NCBI GenBank assembly: GCA_030604825.1
Contig: JAUVVB010000011.1
Span: 1-64,000 of the forward strand
DNA length: 64,000 nt
Source of the DNA: Chloroflexota bacterium
GTDB taxonomy: Bacteria; Chloroflexota; Dehalococcoidia; E44-bin15
Direction: 5' to 3'
The notes beneath the pieces are model-generated. The model saw only the letters and a list, made by a program, of their open reading frames with translations, made no database searches and was not told the DNA's origin. Positions 52,043-60,489 of the stretch are shown piece after piece. A program made the position numbers and the translations under genes. How positions within the stretch are numbered: the stretch's first letter is position 1; every line of letters begins with the position of its first letter.

Positions 52043-53486
52043 CGATGAACCTTTCGCCCGGGAGATGATGCAGGAGATCCTGGAGCGAGAGGGCTACCAG
52101 GTGGTGGCGTTGGGCAGCGCTCAGGAGGCGCTGCACCAGGGGGGGGAGGAGCCCTTCGACCTGCTCCTTGCCGACATCGTGATGCCCCAGATGGGGGGTC
52201 TGGAGCTGGTCAGGGAATTCCAGGAGATAAGCCCTGATACCGTTCCCCTGCTGATCACGGGTTATGCCAGCATCGAAACGGCTCAGGCAGCGATGCGGCA
52301 GGGGGTTTATGACTACATCGTCAAGCCCTTTGAGAAGTCCGAGCTTTGCGCCGCGGTGACCAAGGCATTGCGCCGCAGGAGGATCATCGAGGAGGACGCT
52401 CGTCTCAAGGAGCTGTTGGGGATATATAAGGTGAGCCAGTCCATGGTCACCAGCAAGGAGCAGCGGGAGGTGCTGGAATCCGTCCTCGGCGTGGCGGTCC
52501 ACCAGACAAGGTGCAGCGGCGGCGCCATTCTCCTCTTCGATGCCTCGGGTAAGGGGCTGATGATCGCATCTGCCCTGGGGGCATGGGAGCCTGCTGCCAG
52601 GGTGGCCAATGCCATACTGGAGGTAGGAGTGGAGCCCTGGATTGCGGGGATGGACAAGCCCTTGCTCTTCACCGATGAGGAGGGACATCCCCTGTTTTCC
52701 GTGGCTGGCCATTGGTTTCCCGATAGGGAACCGCTGACCACCAAGGCAAAGGGCGTGGAGATGTTGCTCCTTCCCATAAAGAGCGAGGATAGGGTCTTTG
52801 GCCTGTTACAGGTTTTCAGGGAGGGGGAGGGGGAGCTACTTACCCGGAGCGATCTGGAGCTGTTGACCATCCTCGCCACCCAGGCGGGGGCTTCGATAAA
52901 GAGCCGCCAGCTTTTCTCCGAGCTGGAGGAGAGCTGTGTTGGTGTCCTGCAGTCCCTGGCCTCCTTGGTTGACCGGAGGGGTTTCTACACCCAGGGTCAT
53001 ATGGAAAGGGTAGCTGAAATGAGCGAGAAGCTGGGGCTGAGGCTGGGTCTTGGCGAGGAAGAGATAAAGACGCTGAAAACGGGGGCCAGCCTTCACGATA
53101 TCGGGCGCATCGGCGTCAGCGAGAGCATTCTCAACATGCCCGGTGAGCTCACGGCAAAGGAGTGGGAGCTCATCAAACTTCACCCCATAATTGGCGATGA
53201 GGTGCTGAGCCCGTTGCGGCCGCTGGCGGATGTTCGCTATATTGTAAGGCATCACCACGAGCGCCTTGATGCAAGTGGCTATCCCGATGGCCTTTCCGGG
53301 GAGGAGATAACCCCGGTCCTAGGGGTGGTTTCGCTGTGCGATGCCTACGATGCCATGACCTCGCCCCGCCCTTGGCGCCCTGCCCTTCCTCGGGACGAAG
53401 CCATCACCATCTTGCTCCAGGAGAGGGAAACGAAGTTCGATTCCCAGATAACGGAGACCTTTGTGGGCATGCTGAACGAGGAGTAA
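52014..53486 (+). CDS. Response regulator with GAF-like and HD-GYP domains
   Basis: A 490-residue output protein. Receiver (residues 1-120, VVDDEP start, DLLLADIVMP with the phospho-acceptor Asp, KPF), a GAF-like middle (about 150-310), and a C-terminal HD-GYP phosphodiesterase with HD at 361-362 (HDIGRIGV) and HHERLDASGYPDGL. It should degrade cyclic-di-GMP or a related dinucleotide when phosphorylated. ATG 52014 lies inside the end of the kinase gene (29-base overlap), so the two are tightly coupled. Confidence 0.92.
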   Translation: MKAQRILVVDDEPFAREMMQEILEREGYQVVALGSAQEALHQGGEEPFDLLLADIVMPQMGGLELVREFQEISPDTVPLLITGYASIETAQAAMRQGVYDYIVKPFEKSELCAAVTKALRRRRIIEEDARLKELLGIYKVSQSMVTSKEQREVLESVLGVAVHQTRCSGGAILLFDASGKGLMIASALGAWEPAARVANAILEVGVEPWIAGMDKPLLFTDEEGHPLFSVAGHWFPDREPLTTKAKGVEMLLLPIKSEDRVFGLLQVFREGEGELLTRSDLELLTILATQAGASIKSRQLFSELEESCVGVLQSLASLVDRRGFYTQGHMERVAEMSEKLGLRLGLGEEEIKTLKTGASLHDIGRIGVSESILNMPGELTAKEWELIKLHPIIGDEVLSPLRPLADVRYIVRHHHERLDASGYPDGLSGEEITPVLGVVSLCDAYDAMTSPRPWRPALPRDEAITILLQERETKFDSQITETFVGMLNEE

Positions 53487-53490
53487 TCCG

Positions 53491-54666
53491 CTAAAGCAGC
53501 GAGGGTATGTCCTTGGAGGCGTCTGCGATCTCCTTGAGCTTCTGCTCCGCTTCCTTCTCTCTCTGCCTTATCATGGGGATGGAGTCCTTCAATTTGTAAT
53601 AGAACCCCCTCACCCTTTCCACGTCGCTGAGCTGGGAAAGGACGAGGGTTACACTGACCCCTCCCTTTTCCCTGGGGTAATCGCCGCTTCTGATGAGCGC
53701 CTCCTCCGCCAACTCCTTCAAATAATCGCCGATCTCCTTGACGATATCCAGATTCATTTCCTTTGAGGGAGCGGAGAGCAGATAAAGGGCGCTTCCGGCA
53801 TCCTTTGGCCGGCAGCCAACGGAGAGCTCGCTCAACGCCTCATCCATTGCCTCGATCCCCTTGTGGGTCTCGGTTCCCTTTTTGCGGAAGTGGCGTCTCC
53901 TTTCGAAGGGGAACCGGAACAGCGGTAGTGGAGACATGCCGTGGCCGATCACCGTCCATCCACCCAGGGTCTGGATGATATCGCCGGCATCAATTATCCT
54001 GGCCCCGATGTGCTTTCTCTTCTTCTCCTCGCCAGCGCAGAGAAGATTGTAGAAGGGCTCCACTATCTGCTGATTGATCATCTGCATATTGCCGATGAGG
54101 CTTGCGTCCTTCCTCACGTACCGTTGATTGTCCATCAGGAAAACAGCATCTGCCACCTCGTATATGGTTTTAAGGCAGGTGGCGGTATTGTAAAAGCACC
54201 TTTCCTCGGTGTTTTCCTCGTGTTCAAAGGGGAGGACAACCAGGGCGTAGACCGGCTTGTCGAGGTACCTCTCCTTGATGGCCTCGGTAAGTACGGGAAG
54301 CCCCCCGGAGCCGGTCCCCCCGGCGGCGGCGGCAATGAGGAGGAAGGCATCGGTCTCCCAGAATCGCTTCGTCGTTCTTATGGCATCGACGACCTTATCG
54401 CTTCCCTCCCTGGCTATCTCGGCACCCAGCTCGTTTATCTTGCCCACGCCATGACCGCCGGTCTTTCGTCCCCCGAGCATGATTCGATGCTGGAAATCGC
54501 TGCGTACCGCCCTCAGTCCGGAAAGGTCAGCCTCATCGGTGTTTACGGCAAAGGTGCCGGTTATTATCTCCAGCCCTCGCTGACATGACGCCCTTTTGCC
54601 GATGAGGGCAAACTCGTCGGCGATTCTCCCTCCGCACTGCCCCAGTCCCACCACAACTAACTTCAT
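53491..54666 (-). CDS. Tubulin/FtsZ-superfamily GTPase, CetZ-like
   Basis: A 391-residue protein with the tubulin signature GGTGSGG at residues 116-122 and the glycine-rich VGLGQCGGRIADEF start. It differs strongly from FtsZ in length distribution and lacks FtsZ's C-terminal binding tail; several features recall archaeal CetZ and related bacterial tubulin-like proteins. GTP-driven filaments for shape or organelle positioning are the likely role, but that is inference. A charged helix closes the protein (MIRQREKEAEQKLKEIAD). AAGGAGGTG sits 5 bases before the ATG, and two promoters lie upstream. Confidence 0.82.
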   Translation of the reverse strand: MKLVVVGLGQCGGRIADEFALIGKRASCQRGLEIITGTFAVNTDEADLSGLRAVRSDFQHRIMLGGRKTGGHGVGKINELGAEIAREGSDKVVDAIRTTKRFWETDAFLLIAAAAGGTGSGGLPVLTEAIKERYLDKPVYALVVLPFEHEENTEERCFYNTATCLKTIYEVADAVFLMDNQRYVRKDASLIGNMQMINQQIVEPFYNLLCAGEEKKRKHIGARIIDAGDIIQTLGGWTVIGHGMSPLPLFRFPFERRRHFRKKGTETHKGIEAMDEALSELSVGCRPKDAGSALYLLSAPSKEMNLDIVKEIGDYLKELAEEALIRSGDYPREKGGVSVTLVLSQLSDVERVRGFYYKLKDSIPMIRQREKEAEQKLKEIADASKDIPSLL

Positions 54667-54727
54667 TTTCCACCTCCTTTTCCTCGCAGAAAGCCAAGAT
54701 TTCCACCAATGGCTTTGGCTACCTCAA

Positions 54728-54757
54728 CTTATAAAGGATACACCTCCTCCCTGTCAA
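54728..54757 (-). promoter_or_regulatory. Proximal promoter of the tubulin-like gene
   Basis: Minus strand TTGACA (54757-54752), an 18-base spacer and TATAAG (54733-54728). Confidence 0.55.
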
Positions 54758-54771
54758 GCCCGATTGAAAAC

Positions 54772-54800
54772 ATATTATCGCAAAACCTCCCCCACGTCAA
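54772..54800 (-). promoter_or_regulatory. Distal promoter of the tubulin-like gene
   Basis: Minus strand TTGACG (54800-54795), a 17-base spacer and TAATAT (54777-54772). Tandem with the proximal promoter 43 bases downstream. Confidence 0.55.
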
Positions 54801-54840
54801 GGAAGGCGAAAATGGTACCTTTACCCCCCTCCCTTTGTGC

Positions 54841-54846
54841 TATAAT
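54841..54846 (+). promoter_or_regulatory. Possible -10 of the GalT-like gene
   Basis: A perfect TATAAT 25 bases upstream of the ATG at 54872, but no good -35 at the standard distance. It may need an activator or be weak. Confidence 0.35.
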
Positions 54847-54871
54847 CTTGCTTGCTCTAGGGGGTGTTTCG

Positions 54872-55903
54872 ATGGAATTTCGAAGGGAAATGAAAAGCAT
54901 GGAGCTCCTGAGCCCTCTAGCCGGGTTTGAAAGGGAGCTTAAATGGGTGGAGTACCGGGAGGACCCGTTGACCGCATGCCAGAGCAGGATAAATGTGGCC
55001 AGGGTGGGAAGGGAGAGGCAGGCGCAAGTGGGGGTGGACCTCACTGGGGTGATAGAGGGGACGAGGGGGGATTGCCTTTTCTGCCCCCACAACATCGAGC
55101 AGAGGACGCCCCGATTCCCCCCCGAGCTCTATCCCCAGGGCAGGATAAAGAGGGGGGAGTGCCTCGTCTTCCCCAACCTGTTTCCCTTCGCCCAGTACCA
55201 CGCCGTGGGAACCTTAACCCGGGAGCACTTTTTGGATCTGGATGAGTTCACCCCTGAAATGCTGGTGGATAATATCATGGCATCAAGGGATTTCATAGCC
55301 TTGGTGCACCAAAGGGACCAGGGGGCGAAATGGCCGATGTGGATATGGAATCATCTGCCCCCCAGCGCCGCCAGCATAATACATCCCCATGTTCAGATAC
55401 TGGTGGATGAAGCGCCTTCCCCGGAGCTGAGCAGGCTCTTGAGGAGGAGCGAGGAATATTTTGCCGCCCGGGGCAGGAACTACTGGCAGGATCTGGTGGA
55501 GGAGGAGAGGGAGCTGGGCCAGAGGTACATCGCGGAGAACGATTCGCTGGCTGTCCTGGCAAGCTATGCCCCCAGAGGGAATCGGGAGGTTCAGCTAATA
55601 TTCAAGGGGCTGAGCAACCTCGCCGATCTGGGGGAGGGGCAGGCAATGGATTTTGCCACCTCGGTGGTGAAAATACTGCGCTGCTATAAGGGGATGGGGG
55701 TGAACTCCTTCAACCTGATCACCTATTCTGCACCCTCTGGGGAGAGGCTGGACTATTATTGGCTCAGCGCCAGGATGATCTCCCGCCCCTTCTTCCAGCC
55801 CTTCTACACCAACGATACCGGCTTCATGGAGAGGTTTCACGATATCTGGGTGATCGAAACCCTGCCTGAGGATGTGGCCGCCCAGCTGAGGAAGGGCTTT
55901 TGA
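54872..55903 (+). CDS. GalT-like nucleotidyltransferase (HIT superfamily)
   Basis: A 343-residue protein with the galactose-1-phosphate uridylyltransferase layout. A zinc-type CLFCPHN motif lies near residue 67 and the catalytic IIHPHVQI (HPHxQ) near residue 168. It lacks the usual FKNxG stretch before the histidines (here WNHLPPSAAS), so the substrate may be another nucleotide sugar or a dinucleoside polyphosphate. ATG 54872 follows GGGGGTG; the open frame upstream overlaps regulatory DNA. Its 3' end lies 4 bases from the convergent crotonase. Confidence 0.75.
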   Translation: MEFRREMKSMELLSPLAGFERELKWVEYREDPLTACQSRINVARVGRERQAQVGVDLTGVIEGTRGDCLFCPHNIEQRTPRFPPELYPQGRIKRGECLVFPNLFPFAQYHAVGTLTREHFLDLDEFTPEMLVDNIMASRDFIALVHQRDQGAKWPMWIWNHLPPSAASIIHPHVQILVDEAPSPELSRLLRRSEEYFAARGRNYWQDLVEEERELGQRYIAENDSLAVLASYAPRGNREVQLIFKGLSNLADLGEGQAMDFATSVVKILRCYKGMGVNSFNLITYSAPSGERLDYYWLSARMISRPFFQPFYTNDTGFMERFHDIWVIETLPEDVAAQLRKGF

Positions 55904-55907
55904 GCTA

Positions 55908-56666
55908 TCACTTCCCCTTCCATACTGGGGGTCTGCGCTCCACAAAGGCCCTCGCCCCCTCTATCATGTCCTCGCTGTTAAGGGCAGGAGCTGCAATCTC
56001 CCATCCTTCTTGCGTCTGGCCCAGGGTGGGGGGCAGGCTCTTATACACCACCTCTTTGGTGGCCCTCACTGCCAGGGGGGCATTCTGGCACAGCCGTTGG
56101 GCAAAGGCAGCGGCCGCTGGCATGAGCTCCTCAGCGGGGACCACCCGGTGGACGAATCCGATCTCATAGGCCCTTTGGGCGCTGATGCGCTCCCCGGTGA
56201 GCAGCATCTCCAAAGCCAGCCCCAGGGTCATATGGTGGATTACATGGGCTACGGGGATAGCGGGCACCCCCACCGTAACCTCCGATATGGCGAACTGGGC
56301 ATCCTGGCTGGCGATCCTGAAATCGCATTCCATGGCCAGAACGAAGCCCCCGGCTAGGGCATGCCCCCTGACGGCGGCAATGGTTGGCTTCCACACCCCC
56401 AGAGAGGTGGGACGGGTACCCCTGGTCTGTTCCCCCTCCTTGAAGAAAGTCCCCTGAGCGGCCCGCTCCTTCAGGTCAAGCCCGGCGCAGAACGTCGGTC
56501 CCGCCCCGCTGAGGATGGCTACCCAGGCATCGTCATCATCGCGGAATCTTATCCACGCCTTCTCCAGTTCCTCCAGGAGCTCATAGCTGAGGGCGTTCCT
56601 CGCCTCGGGGCGATTCAGGGTGATATAGGCGATCCTTTCCTTCCTCTCGTAGAGCAGCACGGGCAT
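55908..56666 (-). CDS. Crotonase-family enzyme (enoyl-CoA hydratase/isomerase)
   Basis: A 252-residue crotonase-fold protein. Oxyanion-hole motifs are present around FCAGLDLKE (near residue 60) and GHALAGGF (near residue 103). Of the two catalytic glutamates of typical hydratases, the first position reads Val (GGFVLAME), while the second is kept (FAISEVTVG). It may therefore be an isomerase or another crotonase rather than a standard hydratase. Monocistronic or coupled to the IMP-dehydrogenase-like gene 26 bases upstream. Confidence 0.85.
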   Translation of the reverse strand: MPVLLYERKERIAYITLNRPEARNALSYELLEELEKAWIRFRDDDDAWVAILSGAGPTFCAGLDLKERAAQGTFFKEGEQTRGTRPTSLGVWKPTIAAVRGHALAGGFVLAMECDFRIASQDAQFAISEVTVGVPAIPVAHVIHHMTLGLALEMLLTGERISAQRAYEIGFVHRVVPAEELMPAAAAFAQRLCQNAPLAVRATKEVVYKSLPPTLGQTQEGWEIAAPALNSEDMIEGARAFVERRPPVWKGK

Positions 56667-56691
56667 GATGACCCCCTTTCCTCCATCGGCT

Positions 56692-57834
56692 TTATAGGCC
56701 CTGAAGGGCCTGAAAGTATTTCCCCTCCGTCTTTATTGCCGGAGCGAATACCATCTCCACGCGGTGCATCTCCTTGATGGATAGGGCGCCGCACATCCCC
56801 ATGGCGGTGCGCAGCGCCCCGGTGAGGTTTTGCGTACCTTCGGTGACCGATGCTGGCCCGAAGAGGATCTGCTGCAGGGGGCTGGTGGTGCCCGTCTTGA
56901 TCCGTGTCCCCCGGGGCAGGGCGGGATGGGGATGGGCCATCCCCCAGTGGCTGCCCCTTCCCGGAGCCTCCTCGGCCTGGGCCAGGATGGAGCCCAGCAT
57001 CACGGCGTCGGCGCCGGAGGCAATGGCCTTACACAGGTCGCCACCGGTGCGGATGCCTCCATCGGTGATTATGGCAACGTATCTCCCCGTCTCGCGCAGG
57101 TATTGCTCCCGGGCAGCGGCGCAATCCATGGTGGCCGTCAGTTGAGGAACGCCTACCCCCAGCACCTCCCTGGTGGTGCAGGCAGCCCCCGGCCCCACGC
57201 CCACCAGTATCCCGGAAACCCCTTCCCGCATCAGGGCAAGGGCGACGCTCTGGGTTACACAGTTGCCCACGATGATGGGAGCGGGCATTACCTGGCATAG
57301 CTCGGAGAAGACCAGCCCGCGATAGCTTTTGGATATGTGGCGAGCGGTGGTCACCGTGGATTGCACCACCAGGATATCGATCCCCGCCTCCGCGGTGAGG
57401 GGGGCAAAGCGCTTGGTGTTCTGGGGGGTAACCGAGGCAGCACAGATAGCCCCCTGGCCCTTGATCTCCGTTATTCGGTCGCCGATGAGGTTCTCCTTTA
57501 TCGGCGCGGAGTAGATCTTCTGCATCAAGGGGGTGATCTCCTCATCGGGGGCGTCGGAGATCTCGGCCAAGACCGAGTCGGCATCCTGATAGCGGGTGTG
57601 CACCCCCTCCAGGTTGAGCACTGCCAGCCCGCCTAGCTGGCTCAGCAGGACGGCAAAGCGGGGGTCTACCACGGCATCCATGGCCGAGGCCAGGATGGGG
57701 ATGGAGAAGGTGAAGCCTCCCACGGTGAAATCGATGTTCACCTGCTCCGGGTTGATGGTGACATCTCCAGGAACCAGCGCCACCTCATCAAAGCTGTAAC
57801 AACGCCTCAGCTCGTTGGACCGTGGGGCAACCAT
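56692..57834 (-). CDS. IMP dehydrogenase-related protein (GuaB3 type)
   Basis: A 380-residue TIM-barrel protein of the IMPDH/GMP-reductase family without CBS domains. The substrate Cys lies in GPGAACTTREVLGVGVPQ near residue 219; VPGDVTINPEQV at the start and TDGGIRTGGD near residue 262 also match. The length and lack of CBS domains match GuaB3-type proteins, shown in some bacteria to have IMP dehydrogenase activity, but GMP reductase or another activity cannot be excluded. It has a strong promoter. Confidence 0.88.
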   Translation of the reverse strand: MVAPRSNELRRCYSFDEVALVPGDVTINPEQVNIDFTVGGFTFSIPILASAMDAVVDPRFAVLLSQLGGLAVLNLEGVHTRYQDADSVLAEISDAPDEEITPLMQKIYSAPIKENLIGDRITEIKGQGAICAASVTPQNTKRFAPLTAEAGIDILVVQSTVTTARHISKSYRGLVFSELCQVMPAPIIVGNCVTQSVALALMREGVSGILVGVGPGAACTTREVLGVGVPQLTATMDCAAAREQYLRETGRYVAIITDGGIRTGGDLCKAIASGADAVMLGSILAQAEEAPGRGSHWGMAHPHPALPRGTRIKTGTTSPLQQILFGPASVTEGTQNLTGALRTAMGMCGALSIKEMHRVEMVFAPAIKTEGKYFQALQGL

Positions 57835-57866
57835 GCTATCCCTCCTCTTCCCTCGATGTAACAGAA

Positions 57867-57896
57867 AATATAGCAGAGGGAGAAGCCTTAAGTCAA
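57867..57896 (-). promoter_or_regulatory. Promoter of the GuaB3-like gene
   Basis: Minus strand TTGACT (57896-57891), an 18-base spacer and TATATT (57872-57867). Confidence 0.6.
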
Positions 57897-57902
57897 TGGA
57901 GG

Positions 57903-57932
57903 TGGACGGGTGGAGTTCAATTAATATATAAT
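57903..57932 (+). promoter_or_regulatory. Promoter of rsmI
   Basis: TGGACG at 57903-57908, an 18-base spacer and a perfect TATAAT at 57927-57932. Confidence 0.5.
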
Positions 57933-57953
57933 GGTTCGCCTCAAGGAGGATAG

Positions 57954-58763
57954 ATGCCCACCCTTTATATCGTGGCCACCCCGATAGGCAATCTGGAGGA
58001 CATCTCGCTGCGCGCCCTTCGCATTCTGGGCCAGGTGGCGCTCATTGCCGCCGAGGATACCAGAAAGACGAGGCGCCTCCTCGCCGCCTATGGCATCAAA
58101 AAGCCCCTCACCAGCTACCATGAGCATAACAAGAGGCAAAAGCTTCCCCATATCCTGGATCGCCTGAGGTTCGAGGATGTGGCCCTGGTTTCCGAGGCAG
58201 GGATGCCGGGGATAAGCGACCCCGGCTACGAGCTGGTGGTGGCTGCCACCCAGCGGGGAATTCCCGTTGTGCCCATCCCCGGGCCATCGGTTCTGGTCAC
58301 TGCCCTGGCCATCTCTGGCCTCCCCAGCGATCAATTCATTTACCTGGGCTTCCTCCCCCGCCGCAAGGGGCAGCGTCTCCGTTTTCTCGAACAAATTGCT
58401 GAGGAGGAGAGAACGCTCTTGGCTTTTGAGGCGCCCCATCGGCTTCTCTCTAGCTTAGGGGATATCTTGCATGTCCTGGGGGATAGGAGGATCGCAGTAT
58501 GCCGCGAGCTGACCAAAATCCATGAGGAGGTTTTCAGGGGGAGGGTCAGCCAGGCGATAGAGCACTTTTCCCAGCCAAGGGGGGAATTTACCCTGGTCAT
58601 CGAGGGCAAGAGGGGTAAAGCCTATTCCGTTGAGGAAGCGGAAAGGCAGCTACGCGTATTCTATGAAAAAGGGGCCTCCGCCAGGGAGGCCATCTCCCAG
58701 GTGGCGGAGGCGACGGGGGCATCAAAGAAGGAGCTCTATCGGCTTTGGCTTAAGCTGGGCTAG
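57954..58763 (+). CDS. rsmI: 16S rRNA (cytidine-1402 2'-O)-methyltransferase RsmI
   Basis: A 269-residue SAM-dependent methyltransferase of the tetrapyrrole-methylase fold. It shows PTLYIVATPIGNLEDIS, AEDTRKTRRLL near residue 37, SEAGMPGISDPGYELV near residue 79 and the PGPSVLVTAL and SGLPSDQF motifs. It modifies C1402 in the decoding site. AAGGAGG lies 5 bases before the ATG. Ends 50 bases before metG. Confidence 0.94.
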   Translation: MPTLYIVATPIGNLEDISLRALRILGQVALIAAEDTRKTRRLLAAYGIKKPLTSYHEHNKRQKLPHILDRLRFEDVALVSEAGMPGISDPGYELVVAATQRGIPVVPIPGPSVLVTALAISGLPSDQFIYLGFLPRRKGQRLRFLEQIAEEERTLLAFEAPHRLLSSLGDILHVLGDRRIAVCRELTKIHEEVFRGRVSQAIEHFSQPRGEFTLVIEGKRGKAYSVEEAERQLRVFYEKGASAREAISQVAEATGASKKELYRLWLKLG

Positions 58764-58766
58764 CTT

Positions 58767-58796
58767 TTGTATTTTCGTCCTAGATTGTGATAGAAT
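58767..58796 (+). promoter_or_regulatory. Promoter of metG
   Basis: TTGTAT at 58767-58772, an 18-base spacer with TG before the -10, and TAGAAT at 58791-58796. Confidence 0.45.
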
Positions 58797-58813
58797 AAAC
58801 GAGCGTTACGGCT

Positions 58814-60475
58814 ATGAGTGAGCGCATCTTTATCGGGGTAGCCTGGCCCTATGCCAATGGTTCCCTTCATCTGGGTCATATCGCCGGTGCCTATCTTCCA
58901 GCGGACATCTTCGCCCGCTACCATCGCCTCAAGGGGAATGAGGTGCTTATGGTCTCGGGCTCCGACCAGCATGGTACTCCGATAACCTTGCGCGCTGAGC
59001 AGGAGGGGAAGAAGCCCCAACAGATCACCGCCATCTATCATGAGGAATTCCTTGGGTGCTGGCAAAAGCTGGGCATCTCCTTCGACCGGTTCACCACCAC
59101 CGGCACCCAGAACCATCACCAGCTGGCTCAGCATTTCTTCCTCACCCTGCTGGAGAAGGGCTATATCTATAAGGACACCATGGCCCTGCTTTACTGCCCC
59201 CGTTGCCGCCGTTTCCTCCCCGATCGCTACGTGGAGGGGACCTGTCCCTACTGCCATTCCCCGGGGGTGAGGGGGGACCAGTGCGATGTGTGCGGCAAGC
59301 CTCTAAATCCCCTGGATCTCATCGATCCCCATTGCCGGATATGCGCTGCCCTCCCCGAGGTCAGGGAATCGGAGCACTTCTTCCTCAGGCTTAGCGCCTT
59401 CAACCAGGAACTCCTGGAGTGGGTGAAGGGAAACACCCACTGGAAGCAGAACGTGTTGAACTTCACCATTAACCTGCTCACCGAGGGACTGAAAGACCGT
59501 GCCATCACCCGGGATATAGAATGGGGCATCCCGGTGCCGGTGCCTGGCTTCGATGAGAAGAGGATATATGTATGGTTTGAGGCGGTGATCGGCTATCTCT
59601 CGGCGAGCAAGGAGTGGGCAAATTCCGTTGGCGATGAGCAGAGGTGGCGCGATTTCTGGCAGGGGGATGCCAGGTCCTATTACTTCATCGGGAAGGACAA
59701 TATCCCCTTCCATACCATTATCTGGCCGGCGATGCTCATGGGCTATGGAGGGCTCAACCTACCCTATGATGTGCCCGCCAACGAGTTCCTCACCCTTGAG
59801 GGCAGGCCCCTTTCCACCAGTCGCAACTGGGCGGTTTGGCTCCCCGATTATCTGGAGCGCTATGACCCCGACCCGTTGCGCTACTTCCTCTCGGCGAACA
59901 TGCCGGAGAGCGGGGATACCGATTTTTCATGGCGGGAGTTTTTGCGGCGCAATAACGATGAGCTGGTTGCCACCTATGGGAATCTGGTTCACCGGGTACT
60001 CACCCTCACCTATCGCAGCTTTGAGGGAAGGGTTCCCCCTCCCGGCGAGCTGGATGAGAGGAGCAAGGCCCTGCTGGGGAAGGCGGAGGATGCCCTGGCC
60101 ACCGTCGATGGGCTGCTCTATCGCTGTCGCTTCAGGGAGGCGATGAGGACTGCCATGTCCCTGGCGCAGGAGGCCAATCGCTATCTCGATGAGAAGTCCC
60201 CATGGAAGAGGATGAACGAGGAAAGTGCCACCACCCTGTACACCGCCCTGCTGGTGATCTCAAACCTGAAGACCCTTTTCTATCCCTTCCTTCCCTTTAG
60301 CTCCCAGAAACTTCATCGGCTGCTTGGATTTGAGGGGCAGGTGGAGGATGGTGGCTGGACCCCTGCTGAGCTGCCTGCTGGTCAAAGGCTAGCCCCGCCT
60401 GAGCCCCTTTTCGCCAAATTGGAGGAGGAAATAGAGGCCCGGGAAACGGCTAAGCTGCGGGGTAGCCGGGGCTAG
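58814..60475 (+). CDS. metG: Methionyl-tRNA synthetase
   Basis: A 553-residue class Ia synthetase. The HIGH-type motif is in WPYANGSLHLGHIAG (residues 10-24). The double zinc knuckle (CPRCRRF, CPYC, CDVCG) marks the MetRS2-type connective domain. In the KMSKS loop the sequence is PLSTSRNWAVW, so the Lys of the SKS core is replaced by Thr; such STSR variants occur in other bacteria. No C-terminal dimerisation/tRNA-binding domain follows. Ends 14 bases before the prenyl synthase gene. Confidence 0.93.
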   Translation: MSERIFIGVAWPYANGSLHLGHIAGAYLPADIFARYHRLKGNEVLMVSGSDQHGTPITLRAEQEGKKPQQITAIYHEEFLGCWQKLGISFDRFTTTGTQNHHQLAQHFFLTLLEKGYIYKDTMALLYCPRCRRFLPDRYVEGTCPYCHSPGVRGDQCDVCGKPLNPLDLIDPHCRICAALPEVRESEHFFLRLSAFNQELLEWVKGNTHWKQNVLNFTINLLTEGLKDRAITRDIEWGIPVPVPGFDEKRIYVWFEAVIGYLSASKEWANSVGDEQRWRDFWQGDARSYYFIGKDNIPFHTIIWPAMLMGYGGLNLPYDVPANEFLTLEGRPLSTSRNWAVWLPDYLERYDPDPLRYFLSANMPESGDTDFSWREFLRRNNDELVATYGNLVHRVLTLTYRSFEGRVPPPGELDERSKALLGKAEDALATVDGLLYRCRFREAMRTAMSLAQEANRYLDEKSPWKRMNEESATTLYTALLVISNLKTLFYPFLPFSSQKLHRLLGFEGQVEDGGWTPAELPAGQRLAPPEPLFAKLEEEIEARETAKLRGSRG

Positions 60476-60489
60476 CGGGAAAGGAGACC

